Source of the DNA: Branchiostoma floridae
Lineage: Eukaryota > Chordata > Leptocardii > Amphioxiformes > Branchiostomatidae
Assembly (NCBI RefSeq): GCF_000003815.2
Contig: NC_049984.1
Coordinates: forward strand, 25,805,330-25,865,329
Length of the DNA: 60,000 bases
Reading direction: 5' to 3'
The notes under the pieces were generated by a model. That model did not search any database. It saw only the letters and a list, made by a program, of their open reading frames with translations, and was not told the origin of the DNA. Position numbers and translations under genes: made by a program. Below are positions 10,821 through 22,989 of the stretch, in pieces (the first letter of the stretch is position 1; each line of letters opens with the position of its first letter).

Positions 10821-11012
10821 TGTGCTTATTAATTATGTCACCTCCTCACCTCACCTCACCGGTCCCATAGCCTCACCGGCCGTAGGGGCAGTAATCCCAT
10901 CAACAGAAGTCTTCCATCTTCTTCTGTCTTCGGCCAAGGTTTCTAGCCGGTTTACTGTTTGTCCCGACCAAATAATGTCAGCTAACATAAAAAATGCTTC
11001 TTGTAAAATAAC

Positions 11013-11189
11013 CTGGTATCAAGTCTACCGCGGATTGGCCTGGCTCGCTACGAGGCAGATGAAGCTCGCTGCCGCAGTCATAATCGCACCCGGTAGGAAT
11101 TTGACGTGGTGCGGAAGATTTCCTCAGCGGCAGAGAGCTTCATCTGACCAGAAGAGAGATTAAACAAGCAGTGATAGACTGGATACCAG
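11013..11189. mobile_element. inverted-repeat element (MITE-like)
   Basis: The outer ends CTGGTATCaAGTCTA and its mirror at 11175-11189 pair. A second, inner pair at 11054-11075 and 11127-11149 ('ggcagatgaagctc' and its complement) pairs as well, so the 177-bp unit could fold almost entirely. No protein is encoded. Confidence 0.5.
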
Positions 11190-11577
11190 ACTTTTTTCAT
11201 CTTCAGCATCCCCATAGAGCAAGGAGGTTTTATCAAGTAGAAATATTCATGGAGAGGAGGTAATAGAGTCAATTCCACATTACCAAGAGGGTGTTTCTTG
11301 CCTTTTACATTTGGAAATCTTTGTAACAATCTAAACATCTGTAAACATCGATACAAACCGCACACATAAATATCAATCTCCTACCCCCTATGAAATACTC
11401 TATTGTCGCTCTACCTGTGAACAATTTTACCTGTCTTCTCCTTGTCCTCAAACAGGATTGCTGAAAAAGCACGCGGCCTTCTTGAGCAGCTGCGTGGAGG
11501 GCAGGGCGCCTAGACTGAACCTTTGGTAAGAAATGGTTGTACCTTATAATAATTAGAAAAAATATCCAGTCACCAAA

Positions 11578-12358
11578 GGCAAGACACATCTACAGAATAC
11601 TTTATCTAGTCTCCTAAGGCAAGACACGTCTTCAAAACACTTTATCTTGCCCCCTAAGGTTAGACAGGTGCACGTCTACAGAACACTTCATCTAGTTCCC
11701 TGTGATAAGACACGTCTACAGAACACTTCATCTAGTCCCCTAAGGTAAGACCGTTACACAACACTTCATCTAATCCCCAAAAGTAAGACACGTCTACAGA
11801 ACACTTCATCTAGTCCCCCGAGGTAGTGCACGTTTACAGAACACTCAATCTAGTCCCCTAAGGTACGACACGTCTACAAAACACTTAATCTAGTCCCCCA
11901 AAGTAAGGCACGTCTACAGAACACTTAATCTAGTCCTCTAAAGTAAGACCTTTACAGAACACTTAACCTAGTTCCCAAAAGTAAGACACGTCTACAAAAC
12001 ACTTCATGTAGTCCCCAAAGATAAGACGTATACACTTCAAGACACTTAAGACACTTCAAATAGTCCCCAAAAGACACGTCTACAGAATACTTAAGCTAGT
12101 CCCCTAAGGTAATGCACGTCTACAGAACACTTTATATATTCCTCAAAAGCAAGACACGTCTACAGAACACTTCATCTAGTTCCCAAGGTAAGACGTCTTC
12201 AGAACACTTCATGTAGTCCTCAAAAGCTAGACACGCATACAGAACACTTTATATAGTCCCCAAAGGTAAGACATGTCTACAAAACACTTCATGTAGTCCC
12301 CCAAAGGAAGACGCGTATAGTACAGAACACTTCATCTAGTCCTCATAGGTAAGACATG
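11578..12358. repeat. 40-bp minisatellite, about 19 copies
   Basis: Head-to-tail 40-bp units with the core 'cacgtctacagaacacttc', 'atctagtcccc' and 'taaggtaagac'. Units differ by scattered substitutions, and a few are shortened or extended (for example around 12020-12060). The block has no coding frame. The divergence argues against very recent amplification. Confidence 0.9.
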
Positions 12359-12402
12359 TTTGCAAAATTTGTCAGTACGTTGAAGGTACATTACAAAACA
12401 AG

Positions 12403-12570
12403 TAAACTTTACCTAACCAACACTTGGGATAGTCGGGGCTTACCCAATTTTTCGGCTGACCGAATGGACCCGTCTACTACAGCTTTCTGGATTGACGTTA
12501 GAGAGACACGTGACTGCAGGCGAATATTGGTATGTCCCAGCTATCTTTAGTGTTGGTTAGGTAAAGTTAA
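12403..12570. mobile_element. MITE-like element with 20-bp inverted ends
   Basis: The left end AAACTTTACCTAACCAACAC is mirrored at 12550-12569 by 'gtgttggttaggtaaagtt'. The 168-bp body contains 'cggggcttacccaatttttcggctgac', which recurs in diverged form at about 14195-14225 together with the left end at 14074. Confidence 0.6.
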
Positions 12571-12574
12571 GTTG

Positions 12575-14070
12575 ATGAATAAGGTCATTTGCAGACACAT
12601 GAACTTTCAAGTTAATGGTTCCTTTGTTAGAATTCATTCCGCACTGTGAGAACTGTGCGGTAATCACCTTCCCGAGTACGTGTGCGGCAGCAGCTTTCTG
12701 TTGTAGATTTTTCTCCAATCATGTCAGCTGATGCCATCATTCATATCATCAACAGGACCCCGGAATGGCGATTGTCAAAACGCATCCCGCGTGTGCCCCA
12801 GCACCATCCTGGCCTTCCTGCCGTGACTACAGATCAGCCGCATAGAATTTAGCTGCTTTTGCCTCATTTAACCATGACAAAGCACGTGAGAGGATATCAG
12901 AGTTCTTTTGGTTAAATTTTTGATATGCATAATGTAAGGATGTAAGGAGTGTCATTTTGGTTCCATTGAAAGCACATAAGCCCTCGTCGTACAACTATAG
13001 GTCTTAGGATCTTGGACCTTTCTTTTGCACAAAGTGAAATGTCTCCCACCTGCTTACGTTTCGATACTGAGACCTTCCTCAGAGCTTCTGACTGGAGTGC
13101 TGCGCTTCGCTGACACCTACTTCGACTATGTAATGCGACGAAAAGCAGGGTCCAGTCAGAAGCCGATCAATAGCACATCGTGGAATGATCCGAAAACAAA
13201 AATTGAGCAATGGGAAAACAAAAACGGTGGGAAGAACCAAGCGAACAGGGAAGGCTCCACAACTAGAATTGGAGCTCAGGGACAATGGTTGGAGCAGGTC
13301 CTAGCCGTAACGCGATTAGTCAACCAACAGTCGGTACCAACACGATTAACAACAACAAACTCCAAACTGTCAAAACCTAAAACTTATGTTAAAAGGAAAT
13401 GTTTCTTGTACCGTATGTCCCATCAATTGCATAAAACACATTACATGATAGTTAATGTATGGGTTTGCATTTTTCTGAAGCAATTCTATTGTTACGTGGT
13501 CTCTCATGTATTTTAGTGTAATTGTTCTTTAGTTTGTTTCCCTGTCTGTAAGTGATATTGTATAATGTGCTTGTATTGATGTACTTCATGTGTAGAGCCA
13601 CAGGGAGAATAGCTAACAGAAATGCCAAACTAACTGTGGATCCAGATAAAATCAAAGCCAACGCTTGGATAAGCTGAGAGGAAATGTCTGAACGTAAGCA
13701 GTTGAGAGACATTACTGGGAAGCTTGCTTTTTAGTCCAGAGGTCCTTTTTTAACGTTATTCTTATATTACTTTTATCTTCAAAATTTCAAATTCATTTAA
13801 TGAGTTGAGAAACCCATGTGCCAGCTTCGCTTCGACCACTCTATGATATCCAAGATCTTCTGCCGGCAATAAAGAAAATACATGATGAAAAATCTTGTCT
13901 TAGTTTTTCTCCCCTTGTCACGTTTCATTGTACATTCTACACACCTAGTCGTAGTACGAAGTAAAGCCAAGTAAAGTAAAGTAGTGTAGAGTAAAGAGAA
14001 GAATAGAGAGTAGAAATCGGATAGCACTAAGCACTATAGTAATGCAAAGCAAAGTAATATACTATGAACT
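12575..14070. other. no gene seen
   Basis: A 163-codon plus-strand frame at 13025-13516 begins in the hairpin motif noted at 13060-13085 and has no recognisable domain. I treat it as repeat-derived. A GTAAA-rich low-complexity stretch lies at 13955-14060. Confidence 0.4.
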
Positions 14071-14073
14071 AAC

Positions 14074-14228
14074 TAAACTTTATCTAACCAACACGATACT
14101 TGAAAAGGATCAGAGGACTGATCAAAAGCTTGTTGGTAAGCGCTATATTTTGTGCACGGATTTAAAGTGTAAATTTTTATCATAACATGGGAAGAGTTGG
14201 GACTTACCAACTTTTGGGCTGACATCCA
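14074..14228 (+). mobile_element. partial second copy of the MITE-like element at 12403
   Basis: The left terminal repeat 'taaactttatctaaccaacac' and the internal block 'gagttgggacttaccaacttttgggctgac' are both present in the same order as in the copy at 12403. The right end is missing and a ~70-bp unrelated segment lies between the two blocks. Confidence 0.5.
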
Positions 14229-14229
14229 T

Positions 14230-15855
14230 CAAGTGACTGCAGCAAAAGCTCATAGCTGCCAGATAACCAATATCGCCCCTGCTCCGTCCCTGCTGTTCAA
14301 CTTTGGACGGTGAGTTCTAATGCAAAGGGCCTCAGTCTTCAATCCTCTTGCAAAGAAATCCGGCTCTGAGTCCAGGATTTCAACGTTGTACAGTAAACAG
14401 AGTGTCCCAGAGACTCGATGTACGTGTATATGCTAAGATATTTCTGAATTGGTGGAACTCGGTCTTTGCTGCCCAAGGAACCCTGTTTTTAACGCACGCT
14501 CTGTTTCACCAGAGTAACTTTTTTTACACAGCCCTTTGACCTTGGCAAGAGATATGCTATATCGCACCGTGCCACTTCTTTCCTTTGGCGACATGTATTC
14601 CTTTCCCGGCATAATATTCCCGGTTAAAAATCGCGAATCGACCTACCCCCCGAAAAAAAAATCGCCAAGCTTCCCAGAGAGGCCGGTGAAGGAGGCTAGG
14701 TAATAAGTATGTAGATAGTTTGCATGCCTTGAGCGGTTGCGTGCATCGTTCGTTGCGCAAGTGGTGAGTTGTACGTGCTTACAACGTTCAATCTCGATTG
14801 CGATTGCCACGTTACCATATGTAGGCTGTACTTGCACATGCTGCTTACGTAGGGTTTCCTTACTGACTCGCATTGGCTGTACAGGACACGCGCGTTGCCC
14901 ATACTGGCTCTTACGGTACAGGGGGTGACATCGCAGCCCGAAAGCAGAGAAACTTCTGCATGGACGTAAAGTACTGTGTCTTCGTGCTCCCATATCCGTT
15001 GGCTTCTGTGCGGAGGTGGTACTAATAATTACTTACGAAGCGCAAAAGATTGCCCCCGTTTTTCAACGTAAACAGCACGCAGTTGCACGTACGGCGAGTT
15101 GTGCCCTTAGCTTATGTTTTCATCCAAGCGCAACTACTTCTTTCGATAACTGTTCCGTTTATAATACGTGTAGAGGTTTGAAGGCCAAGTACTGACGTTA
15201 ATACTCGCTGTTCCCCCAAATACGGGGCTTTACTTCACCATCCCTAATTTCAATTGGGTGTAACGACTTATTACACTCTATGGCCCAAGCGGGGTTCGCA
15301 TTCGATCTGTGTGGCGAGATGGTGAGATCACTTGCCGCTTGCGCCCCCCCCCCCCACGGGATGGAAAATATCGTTATAACAATACATCTTCCAAGCTTCA
15401 TACCTCGACCAAATGCTATTTAGAAAAGATGTTCTATACAAAGCAAAGCATTGGGTAATTCTAAAATCTTAGATTTTTCATCACATATAGATTTTTGACA
15501 AACAGCCCCCCTTGGCCGCTGATGACATGTGTAGATAGAAGATATCTACGTACCGGTGTCACCGGTTTGGAACTGTTGTTGTCCTCCCGACATGGTGCGA
15601 CTTGTCAGGTTTCTACACAGCAAAATATACGGCCTGCGTCAGGCGAGGATCGAATCACAATGTAAACAGTGAATATATCGGAAACCAAAGATGAAAGAAA
15701 ATCATATTGGGTGGGTAGAAAGCTGTGCACGTTTTATTCGGTGGAGACAAATCAAGTATACACGTTGTACTTGTCTTTGTATGTTTGTTACATATTGAAA
15801 GAGGGGTAGCGACAACAACGTTCAAAGGCATTCTGCCCTTTTCATCGGATATTGT
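14230..15855. other. no gene seen
   Basis: Several overlapping frames at 14557-14993 on both strands have no recognisable motif. A run of 12 C lies at 15344-15355. Confidence 0.4.
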
Positions 15856-15859
15856 TTCT

Positions 15860-16080
15860 ATCAGATCTTTTCGTAGATTCGGCAACAGTCAATCCTGGAT
15901 GCCACACTTGGTAAGCGTATTCTAATACCGGGCGCACAAAACCGATATAGACAAGTATAAGGTCACCGGTAGTCAGGCGGTGCGTGGACAGTGTTGTTAA
16001 CATGTACAGTCTTTTGCATCCCTTCCCTGCAATCCCTTCAACATACTTGATACGGCCAAACAGGAGATTTTCCTTTCTAG
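15860..16080 (-). pseudogene. LINE reverse transcriptase, C-terminal fragment
   Basis: The minus strand encodes KRLYMLTTLSTHRL, then GDLILVYIGFVRPVLEYA and QVWHPGLTVAEST. This matches the thumb and connection segment of many non-LTR reverse transcriptases, where FVRPVLEYA..VWHPGLT is a hallmark. The catalytic core is absent and the frame ends within a few codons on each side, so it is a dead fragment. Confidence 0.75.
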
Positions 16081-16107
16081 AATATTCCAGTTAAGCTGAA
16101 GTCCTTC

Positions 16108-16135
16108 TTAATGTTTTAAAACTTTAAAACATTAA
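16108..16135. repeat. AT-rich perfect palindrome
   Basis: TTAATGTTTTAAA, a 2-base spacer AC, and the exact reverse complement TTTAAAACATTAA form a 13-bp-arm hairpin. Confidence 0.8.
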
Positions 16136-16414
16136 AAAATGCAACTTTTTGCTTGTAGCGGACTGATCCTCACCCTAACAGACTACTTTCTCACCGTAGT
16201 CACCCTTTAGCAAGACAGCCGGAGCCACAGAGTTCCAGTTTAAGATTTTTATTCAGTCTGACACACAGACCGGTTCCACTAACGTGGTTTCTTCAATGGT
16301 CCAGGTTCAAATGAGCACAGTATAAAACTTTGAGCAAAAGTAAGAATGTATAAGATGGTTAAGGTTTGTAACAAAGGAACCTCCATCAAGAAATACCAGT
16401 AGCCAATTCTGTAA

Positions 16415-17400
16415 TCATACGTCGTGGCGTCAAGATTACAAAGTGTGCGTTACTTTTATTACTTGAATTTAGAAACCATGGGCAGAAAGTAGAAAGCCAT
16501 TTGACTGCCAAAAATTACTTAGTTACTTTTGCACAAGGCTTTAAAACAATGGGTCTTACTCCGAATGTCGGGGACCTCGAAAGCTACTTTTTCAGTGTTG
16601 TGTGGATTTTGACGTTCTTTCATACGTCATGGCGTCAAGATGTTAAAAAGTGTGCGTTACTTTTATCACTTGAATTTTATGCTAGAACATCTGGACAGAA
16701 CTTAGAAAAAAATTTGACTGCAAAAAATTTCATGGTCAAATTTCTTAGGTACTTTTCCATAAGGCTTTAAAACAAAGGGGCTCATATCGAATATCGGGGA
16801 TTTGGAAATATACTTTTTCAGGAACGAGAGTCTGGATTTTGACGTTCTTTCATACGTCATGGCGTCAAGATTAAATAGAGTGCGTTACTTTTTTCACTTG
16901 AATTTCATACTTGAACCCCTAGACAGAACGTAGAAAGCCACTTGACACGTAGAAAGCCACTTGACTGCCAAAAATTACTTAGTTACTTTTCGTCATGGCG
17001 TCAAGATTTCAAAAAGTGCTTTACTTTTATTACTTGAATTTCATACTGGAACTCCTGGAGAAACGTGGACAGCCATTTGACTGCCAAAAATTACTTAGGT
17101 ACTTTTCCACAAGGCTTTAAAACAATGGGACTCACTCCAAATCTCGGCATCTGAAAAGCTACTTTTTCAGTGTTAAGGGTGTGGAGTTTGACGTTATTTC
17201 AATTTCATATGTCATGGCTTCAAGATTACAAAGTGTGCGTTACTTGTATCACTTGAATTTCATTCTAGAACCCCTAGACTGAATGTAGAAAGCCATTTGA
17301 TCGCCAAAAGTTACTTAGTCACTTTTCCACAAGGCTTTCAAACAACGGGACTCACCCCGAATGTCGGGGATCTGGAAAGTTACTTGTTTTAGTGTTGAGA
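16415..17400 (-). repeat. ~205-230-bp satellite, array 3 (reverse orientation)
   Basis: Four to five monomers of the satellite seen at 337 and 4689, now in the opposite orientation. The landmark 'gtcaaga' spacing gives periods of 205, 230, 136 and 219 bp, so one monomer is internally deleted. Here the CRE-like palindrome has changed: the same position reads 'catggcgtcaag' instead of containing TGACGTCA. Confidence 0.85.
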
Positions 17401-17754
17401 GCAACAATTGTTATGGTTTAATTTAAGATTGAAGGAAAACCTTTTTTGTGGACAAACTTTCTTGACAGAGGCATCTTATTTGTAGAGGGCTTGCTTGATA
17501 TAAGTGGAAACCCATAACATCTAATGTTTTAGTTAAGATATATTGTAAACTGTGCTTTGAATATACACACAATGGCTGGGTTTCTACATTATGTACAAGG
17601 TGTTTCACGAAAAGCAAAATTTCAACCACCTGCAAGTGTGTAGACCGATTATAGAAAATTATGATTGGATGAAATGAGTAAAAATCAACAAGAAAATTTA
17701 TGATTACGTCATGGAAAAAGAAATCTTGAAAGATAAATCCAGAACACATAATCT

Positions 17755-18059
17755 CCTACTGAGAAGACGACGCCAACATCGCTCTTTCATGGAGACAATT
17801 ATTTCAATTGGCATACAGAATTACAATCGATTCGACAAGTAGGATATTTCAATTCAAATTATTACACAGGTTCCTCGCTACAAACAGAATGTTGCACATT
17901 TGGAGCATTAAAGATAATGCAAAATACTCTTTCTGTGGTGAAGACGAAGAAACAGCTAAACACTTATGTTGGAATTGTCATATTGTAACATCACTCTGGA
18001 AAAACAGAATGCAAACTTGGTATAATACTGCAACAGGACACTATTTGAATATTAACTAG
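17755..18059 (+). pseudogene. L1/Tx1-type LINE ORF2 C-terminus (zinc-binding RVT domain)
   Basis: The plus strand encodes WRQLFQLAYRITIDS, FQFKLLHRFLATNRML, then SFCGEDEETAKHLCWNC and VTSLWKN, ending at a TAG near 18057. This is the C-terminal zinc-binding domain of L1/Tx1-like ORF2, with the Cys-x2-Cys..His-x3-4-Cys arrangement in part (CGEDEETAKHLCWNC; the first Cys pair is incomplete). Nothing of the polymerase core is present upstream, although LINEs are usually truncated from the other end, so the upstream part was probably lost to rearrangement. It is the only LINE relic on the plus strand. Confidence 0.7.
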
Positions 18060-18960
18060 AGTTCGGGGACCTCATACCTCCATGAAATATTTATTGCTTT
18101 TTTTGCGGATGGTATGTATGTTTATAGTCGGTTGTATTTGAGAGTAATGGTTATAAATGTTATGGGAAAGTAGTGGTGTATTTATTTAATGACACAGAGG
18201 ATGTCCATCTGATTAGTAATTATTAAAATGTGACACTTAATTGTGTAATGTGCGTTTAAGAGGTCGACGGCATATGGTAGCGTGGTGTTCCTTAAGCTTG
18301 ATGTTTGGCATTTAAAATGTCTAAGGTTGTCAGCATTATTGAGGTTCGACTATGTGCCTCAGAGCGGTGTGGTGGGAGGAAGTTGGAAAACTCAGAAAGA
18401 AGAAGGGATGTGGCCATCTTTAGTCAGATGGTGATTTGATTTTCCACCAATATGTCATAACATGAGCTGTTCACACGGTACAAAAATGAGATGCACACTT
18501 TCCTCTGATAGCCCTACATCAACTGTAAGATGAATACTTCCAGGTGCCAACCCCGTCTGCTAAAAAAACAAGTACCATTGGCTACGAAAGAGACAACTAA
18601 CAACGGTTAGTTACAATAATAAAGTTTATTGCAAATTCTTGCCCGTGGGCTAATTGCAGGTGACATGAATTCAGACAAGGTAAAAACAATATCAAAGGTG
18701 TCTACTCTAGTCTAAAAGAAGTAAAAGCTAACTCTAGGTCCTGGGCTATTGGGTTCAACTGTCCCTTATCGTAACATCTGTATCGCCCATAAAACTTCTG
18801 ACACCCAACCCATCTAAGACGAGAGGACCTATTGGCATTTTAATCACCATGTCACTCAAATCAGCAGTACAGTATGTGAGACATCCATACCTGTTAAGCA
18901 GTACCGTTAAATGTACCTCAACTTCTTACAATTATACTTACGCTTCACATCTCCATGATA
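18060..18960. other. no gene seen
   Basis: No coding signal. The stretch 18610-18680 ('tttattgcaaattcttgcccgtggg') has the look of a dispersed repeat end, but no second copy was found in the window. Confidence 0.4.
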
Positions 18961-19663
18961 TCCTAAGCAGACATAAATAAAACTAATTATCATATTCAAA
19001 AAAACTCGGGGTTCCCCAAACAGCTGTCATACAAATCACCTCACTATCTACTTGGAGCTAAGCCCATTAACAAACACTTAAAGCACGATGCCTGTTCCAA
19101 TATATCGCAGATATATGGGGGGATTTCTGATATTATCACATCGATTATAACGACAGATACGGCGCCCAAAATCACATCGTTTCGAGCTTTCATCACAGCC
19201 CACCAACACAACAAGTATGAAACCAATCCATCCAGCCGTTCTTGAGTAATCTTGTACACAGAGACACATAACAGAAAATATAACCTCCATGACATTTCAT
19301 GGAGGTAACTACTGTGCCAACTGTTACAAATATTTCAAACAGTCCTAAGCAGACATAAATAAAACTACTGGGGGTTCCCCAAACAGCTGTCACCTCACTA
19401 TCTGCTTGCAGCTAAGCCCATTAACAAACACATACAGCACGATGCCTGTACCAATATATCTCAAATATAGGGGTGATTTCTGATATTATTACATCGATTA
19501 TAACGACAGATACGGCTCCCAAGATCTCATCGATTCGAGCTTTTATCACACCCCACCAACACAACAAGTATGAAACCAATCCATCCAGCCATTCTTGAGT
19601 AATCATCTACACAGACAGAGACACATAACAGAAAATATAACCTCCATTCCATGGAGGTAATAA
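18961..19663. repeat. tandem duplication of a ~380/320-bp unit
   Basis: Two adjacent copies (18961-19342 and 19343-19663) share nearly all sequence from 'cctaagcagacataaataaaac' to 'cctccat..atggaggta'. The second copy lacks parts of the first. Each ends in a hairpin (19283-19306 and 19640-19658). On the minus strand both keep an open frame with QERLDGLVSYLLCWW or QEWLDGLVSYLLCWW; I recognise no protein in it. Confidence 0.85.
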
Positions 19664-19664
19664 C

Positions 19665-20435
19665 CCATTGAATGTATTACTGGGGGATTTAGAGAGTGAA
19701 AGTCCTGTCACGTCAACGTCTAATGTCGTTATCTTGTTAGGAAAAATGTTCATCTGGAGAAATCGCGGCATCAAAACTGTCTATCAATAAGTTATTACCT
19801 TCATTAAGTACGTCCACAGCATGGCAAAAAGTATAGCCACACACTATAAAAAAGTGTATTTACACACCAGAAACTGGGAACCTCGAGCTCTGTATTCTTT
19901 TTGAATGCCACATTATCATTGCCAGCACAACTGTATTGTACATGTCTTACCTTTGTTTGGTATATGAATAAAGTGAAAAAATGGTTGTGCTACAAAGGGA
20001 TTCTGTTTGGTGGAGTATCCGACTCCCACTGACCTTTTATAATCCTAACGTCTGTAAAAAAAAAAAAACTGCCTCTGTATAGACTCTACCTTTGACTGTA
20101 TAAACTTGGTACAAAGCGGCCTATAAACTCCAGTCGACTTCGCTCTTGCTATTTTCTTGGCCCGGTAAGCCCCCAAACGCCTGCCGATATAGAGTATACA
20201 TTCTTTAATGGGCGAAACCTGTACCATTGATTTTTTCAAGTGTTTTTTTTTTCTTTTTCGAAAGGGCCCAAGGAGAAAAAAAACGAGTTTCTATCGGTAC
20301 AGCCAATTGTTGGTATATTATAATATGCGTGTTCAATCCTATGTTTAACCTTCCTAGCCACTTAGATTCATACTGTATGCAATCATTTGGCCATTTTAAA
20401 AAAAATATTTGCGCGCTCGCATCAGATTTGGCGTT
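19665..20435. other. no gene seen
   Basis: No coding signal. A run of 12 A lies at 20056-20067. Confidence 0.4.
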
Positions 20436-20439
20436 CCAT

Positions 20440-20850
20440 GGATGGCATCCATATAACCAAATCAACATGGCCTTACGTGTATCGAGTTTTTTTAAAGAGC
20501 GGTACCTCGAAAAACCCCTAAGAACCCTCGGTGCACTATACACGTCATCCCTCAGCCGCCACCGAATACCCTCCCCAGACGAAATATACACAAGCGCCGC
20601 CATAAAATAGTGCAGCCAAAATGGAACGTGCAATTGATGTGCGGTTTAATTTGATGCTTTTGTTCATCTTTGACTTTGGAATGATTTTTTTGGGGGTTAT
20701 TTTTGACGATGTAAGCTGAATGTAAGTGTTTCATTAAAGTTCAGGACCATTCCAGATGTTTACGCGCACTGATACAAGAGAAGGTACATAGGTTCTGTGG
20801 GGAATTTACTCAGTGCAGGGCGGCCATTGTGAGGTGAGGGCGGACATCTG
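20440..20850 (+). repeat. dispersed repeat R1, copy 2
   Basis: It is an inverted match to 1-330. Its right part ('gcgcactgatacaagagaagg', 'gtgcagggcggccat') also matches 50755-50836 in the same orientation. The 142-codon minus frame here (20633-20205) lies inside the repeat and is not kept in copy 1. Confidence 0.75.
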
Positions 20851-20854
20851 TTTC

Positions 20855-21750
20855 ACCAAATTTTGTCTTCCTATTTTACTGAATTGTGCCTCAGAAATCT
20901 TTCTTGTCATCTCATAGTACATCTGTTTTAGTGGTTAGTTAGTACATTGCAATTTGAAACTAACCAAATATTACCGGTGAGGAGGAAAGCTTTTTTTTTT
21001 GGTGAGGGTAATGGCGGCCTTTTTTGTGGGGGAAATTTCTGGCGTTGAAAACGCAGGCAAAGGATAAAGTTTGTCTGAAATCCTCGACGATGCCGGCGTT
21101 TTTTAAACACACAACCTCGATTTTTATTTACCCAGAAGTTGTGGACGATGTTTCAGCTATGTTTATGAGTGTGAAGGTCCGTTTCTGTTACCGAGTCCGG
21201 TAGCTACAGAACAAAGGACCGGGGTGGCGTGGTCAGGTCATAACGGGTTCTTAGTATTCACTGGGTCATGTAAACCGTCTTGATCAGTGAAAGTTCCTGA
21301 CGTGGCATTTTGATTTAAGATGGTAACCAGGTTTAAGTGCTACCCAATTCGTGATGTTTTCAGCTTGATTTTTAGATGCACTGTGCGTTAACTTAAACTC
21401 GATGTTGCAAAAGAAAGGGAACTACGCTAGTCTGTAGAATTACTAGACCGGTTAGAGTGCGGGTATGTATTTGCATATATCATGCTCAGTCACAATTGTT
21501 ATAGAGCAATTAAGTTAATTTTTTTTTTAATATGAACATTTCTGTCCCACAGGTCAACCCGGAGGTGTACAAGATGCCACATAGGTCTGATGACCTTTGA
21601 AGTGATCAGCTTCAAGTGTGGAATCATCTTGTACCTACAGCAGGATGCTGAGACAAAACAACCAGCCCCTTGATGGGAACAACAGTAGCTGTTGCAATGC
21701 TATCTTCCATACAGCCAAACTTAAACAGGTGACAGAGCAAAACTATTGGC
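20855..21750. other. no gene seen
   Basis: No coding signal. T-rich stretches occur at 20987-21000 and 21515-21530. Confidence 0.4.
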
Positions 21751-21753
21751 AAT

Positions 21754-21906
21754 GGCAGGACATCCAACTTACTCAGGTTATGTTAGTCAGGTCTTGAGTA
21801 TCACAGCTGTCAAGCCTCTTGGAAACCCAGACTTCGGGGACTGTGCCTCTGGTACAGTGGGGGTTTGTTCAGCTAAGTTATATGGGTCTGCTGGATGTCA
21901 AGGCCA
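21754..21906 (+). repeat. 150-bp dispersed repeat, copy 1
   Basis: Shares 'catccaacttactcagg', 'gcctcttggaaacccagac' and 'ttcggggactgtgcctctgg' with 45241-45391. Copy 1 has a short open frame (ATG at about 21753, ..LGNPDFGDCASG.., stop at about 21909), but copy 2 has a stop in the same frame. It is probably not a gene. Confidence 0.7.
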
Positions 21907-22099
21907 CAAGTAATGCTTTGTTCCTTTTGCTCTTGTTCCTAACGGTACTTTGCCTCAGTTTGGCATGTTGGACTTGCAAACCGTGTCGTAGCAGCAAAGG
22001 GCAGTTCTACTTTTGTAAATAATGGCATAGAAATCCTGGGGTATTTCAGGCGTGCCAGTCAAAACAGTGCAGAGTATCTCGTACAAGGGTATAAGCGAT

Positions 22100-22960
22100 C
22101 TTATCCACACTGCTTGTTTGCTTGCATTTACCTTCGCTGACAGGACACTCCAATTGAAGTTAAGGAAACAATCATACGCTCTTTCTGCTTGGTGAAGGAA
22201 TACTACTGAGCATGCTGCTCCACCACAGTATTGACATCTGTAGTCATGTCAGCTTTGTGATAGTGGTCTGTCTCCCACTTTACACCCCAATCTGTGTCAG
22301 CTCTTTCAAGCTGTCTTCATCCTACCAATGCAATTTGCCACTCAAGCATCAGTTTACTCTTTCAAGTTTGGACTAAGGTATTTTAGAAAGGAATTCATAT
22401 GTTCCAGAGTTCGATCCATGGGAATTTTCTTCCCTATAATGTCTCTGTTGTTCACTACTCTGCTCCACACCAAACTGTGGGTCAGCCTAGGAGGCAATAA
22501 GGCATAAACTCTAGGGAAGAACAGCATATGCATATGTGCATATTTGATGTGACCAAAGGCTTTGTAGTACTAAAGAGCCATCCCAAAAGACCTGGATAGC
22601 ACCTTCCTTGGTGGCATCATCCATGTTTCTTATGAGGAGACCAAGGGTGGCTTTAGCAATGTGGTAATTGTAAACATGGTGTAATGCACTAGAGGCAGTG
22701 GCATTAGTGCTTTCATCCTTCTCCCCACAAGACCATGTTTGCTTTCTTCATCGGATTTTCGGGACCCTGGCCTTTTGTAAACCTTTGTGCAGCCAAGATT
22801 TACGATAATTGGTTTAGGTGTCATATCCTGCTGTATGTCACAGACCGCAGTTGTCTCCTCAGCAAAGATTACGTTGACTATCTATGCTGCCCTGCAGTCC
22901 AACCAGTCTCGATGTGTTGGCTGGTATCCATGATGAATGGAGGAGGGAAGTCTTGCTGAG
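22100..22960 (-). pseudogene. DUF6589-type protein, decayed C-terminal part
   Basis: Minus-strand segments in shifting frames read ESTNATASSALHHVYNYH, IRNMDDATKEGAIQ, then HSLVWSRVVNN and GKKIPMDRTLEHMNSFLKY, then DMTTDVNTVVEQ. The order and the IP-x-D-x3-EHMN signature fit the C-terminal half of DUF6589 proteins, a large uncharacterised family common in lancelets and cnidarians. At least four stops or frameshifts make it a relic. The N-terminal half lies at 25082-25621, and a LINE sits between them. Confidence 0.55.
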
Positions 22961-22989
22961 CTGAAGATAAAGTACATAGAAAATGCATC

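Noticed and set aside
11578-12358. CRISPR-like array
   Set aside because: Units are contiguous 40-bp repeats with no unique spacers, and the genome is eukaryotic.
13025-13516. 163-codon plus-strand frame as a gene
   Set aside because: It begins in a repeat-like hairpin motif and lacks any recognisable domain; no splice or homology support.
14557-14993. Overlapping minus-strand frames as coding
   Set aside because: Several phases are open at once without motifs, as expected of GC-balanced non-coding DNA.
21753-21911. Short plus-strand protein (..LGNPDFGDCASG..)
   Set aside because: The matching repeat at 45241 has a stop in the same frame, so the frame is not maintained.
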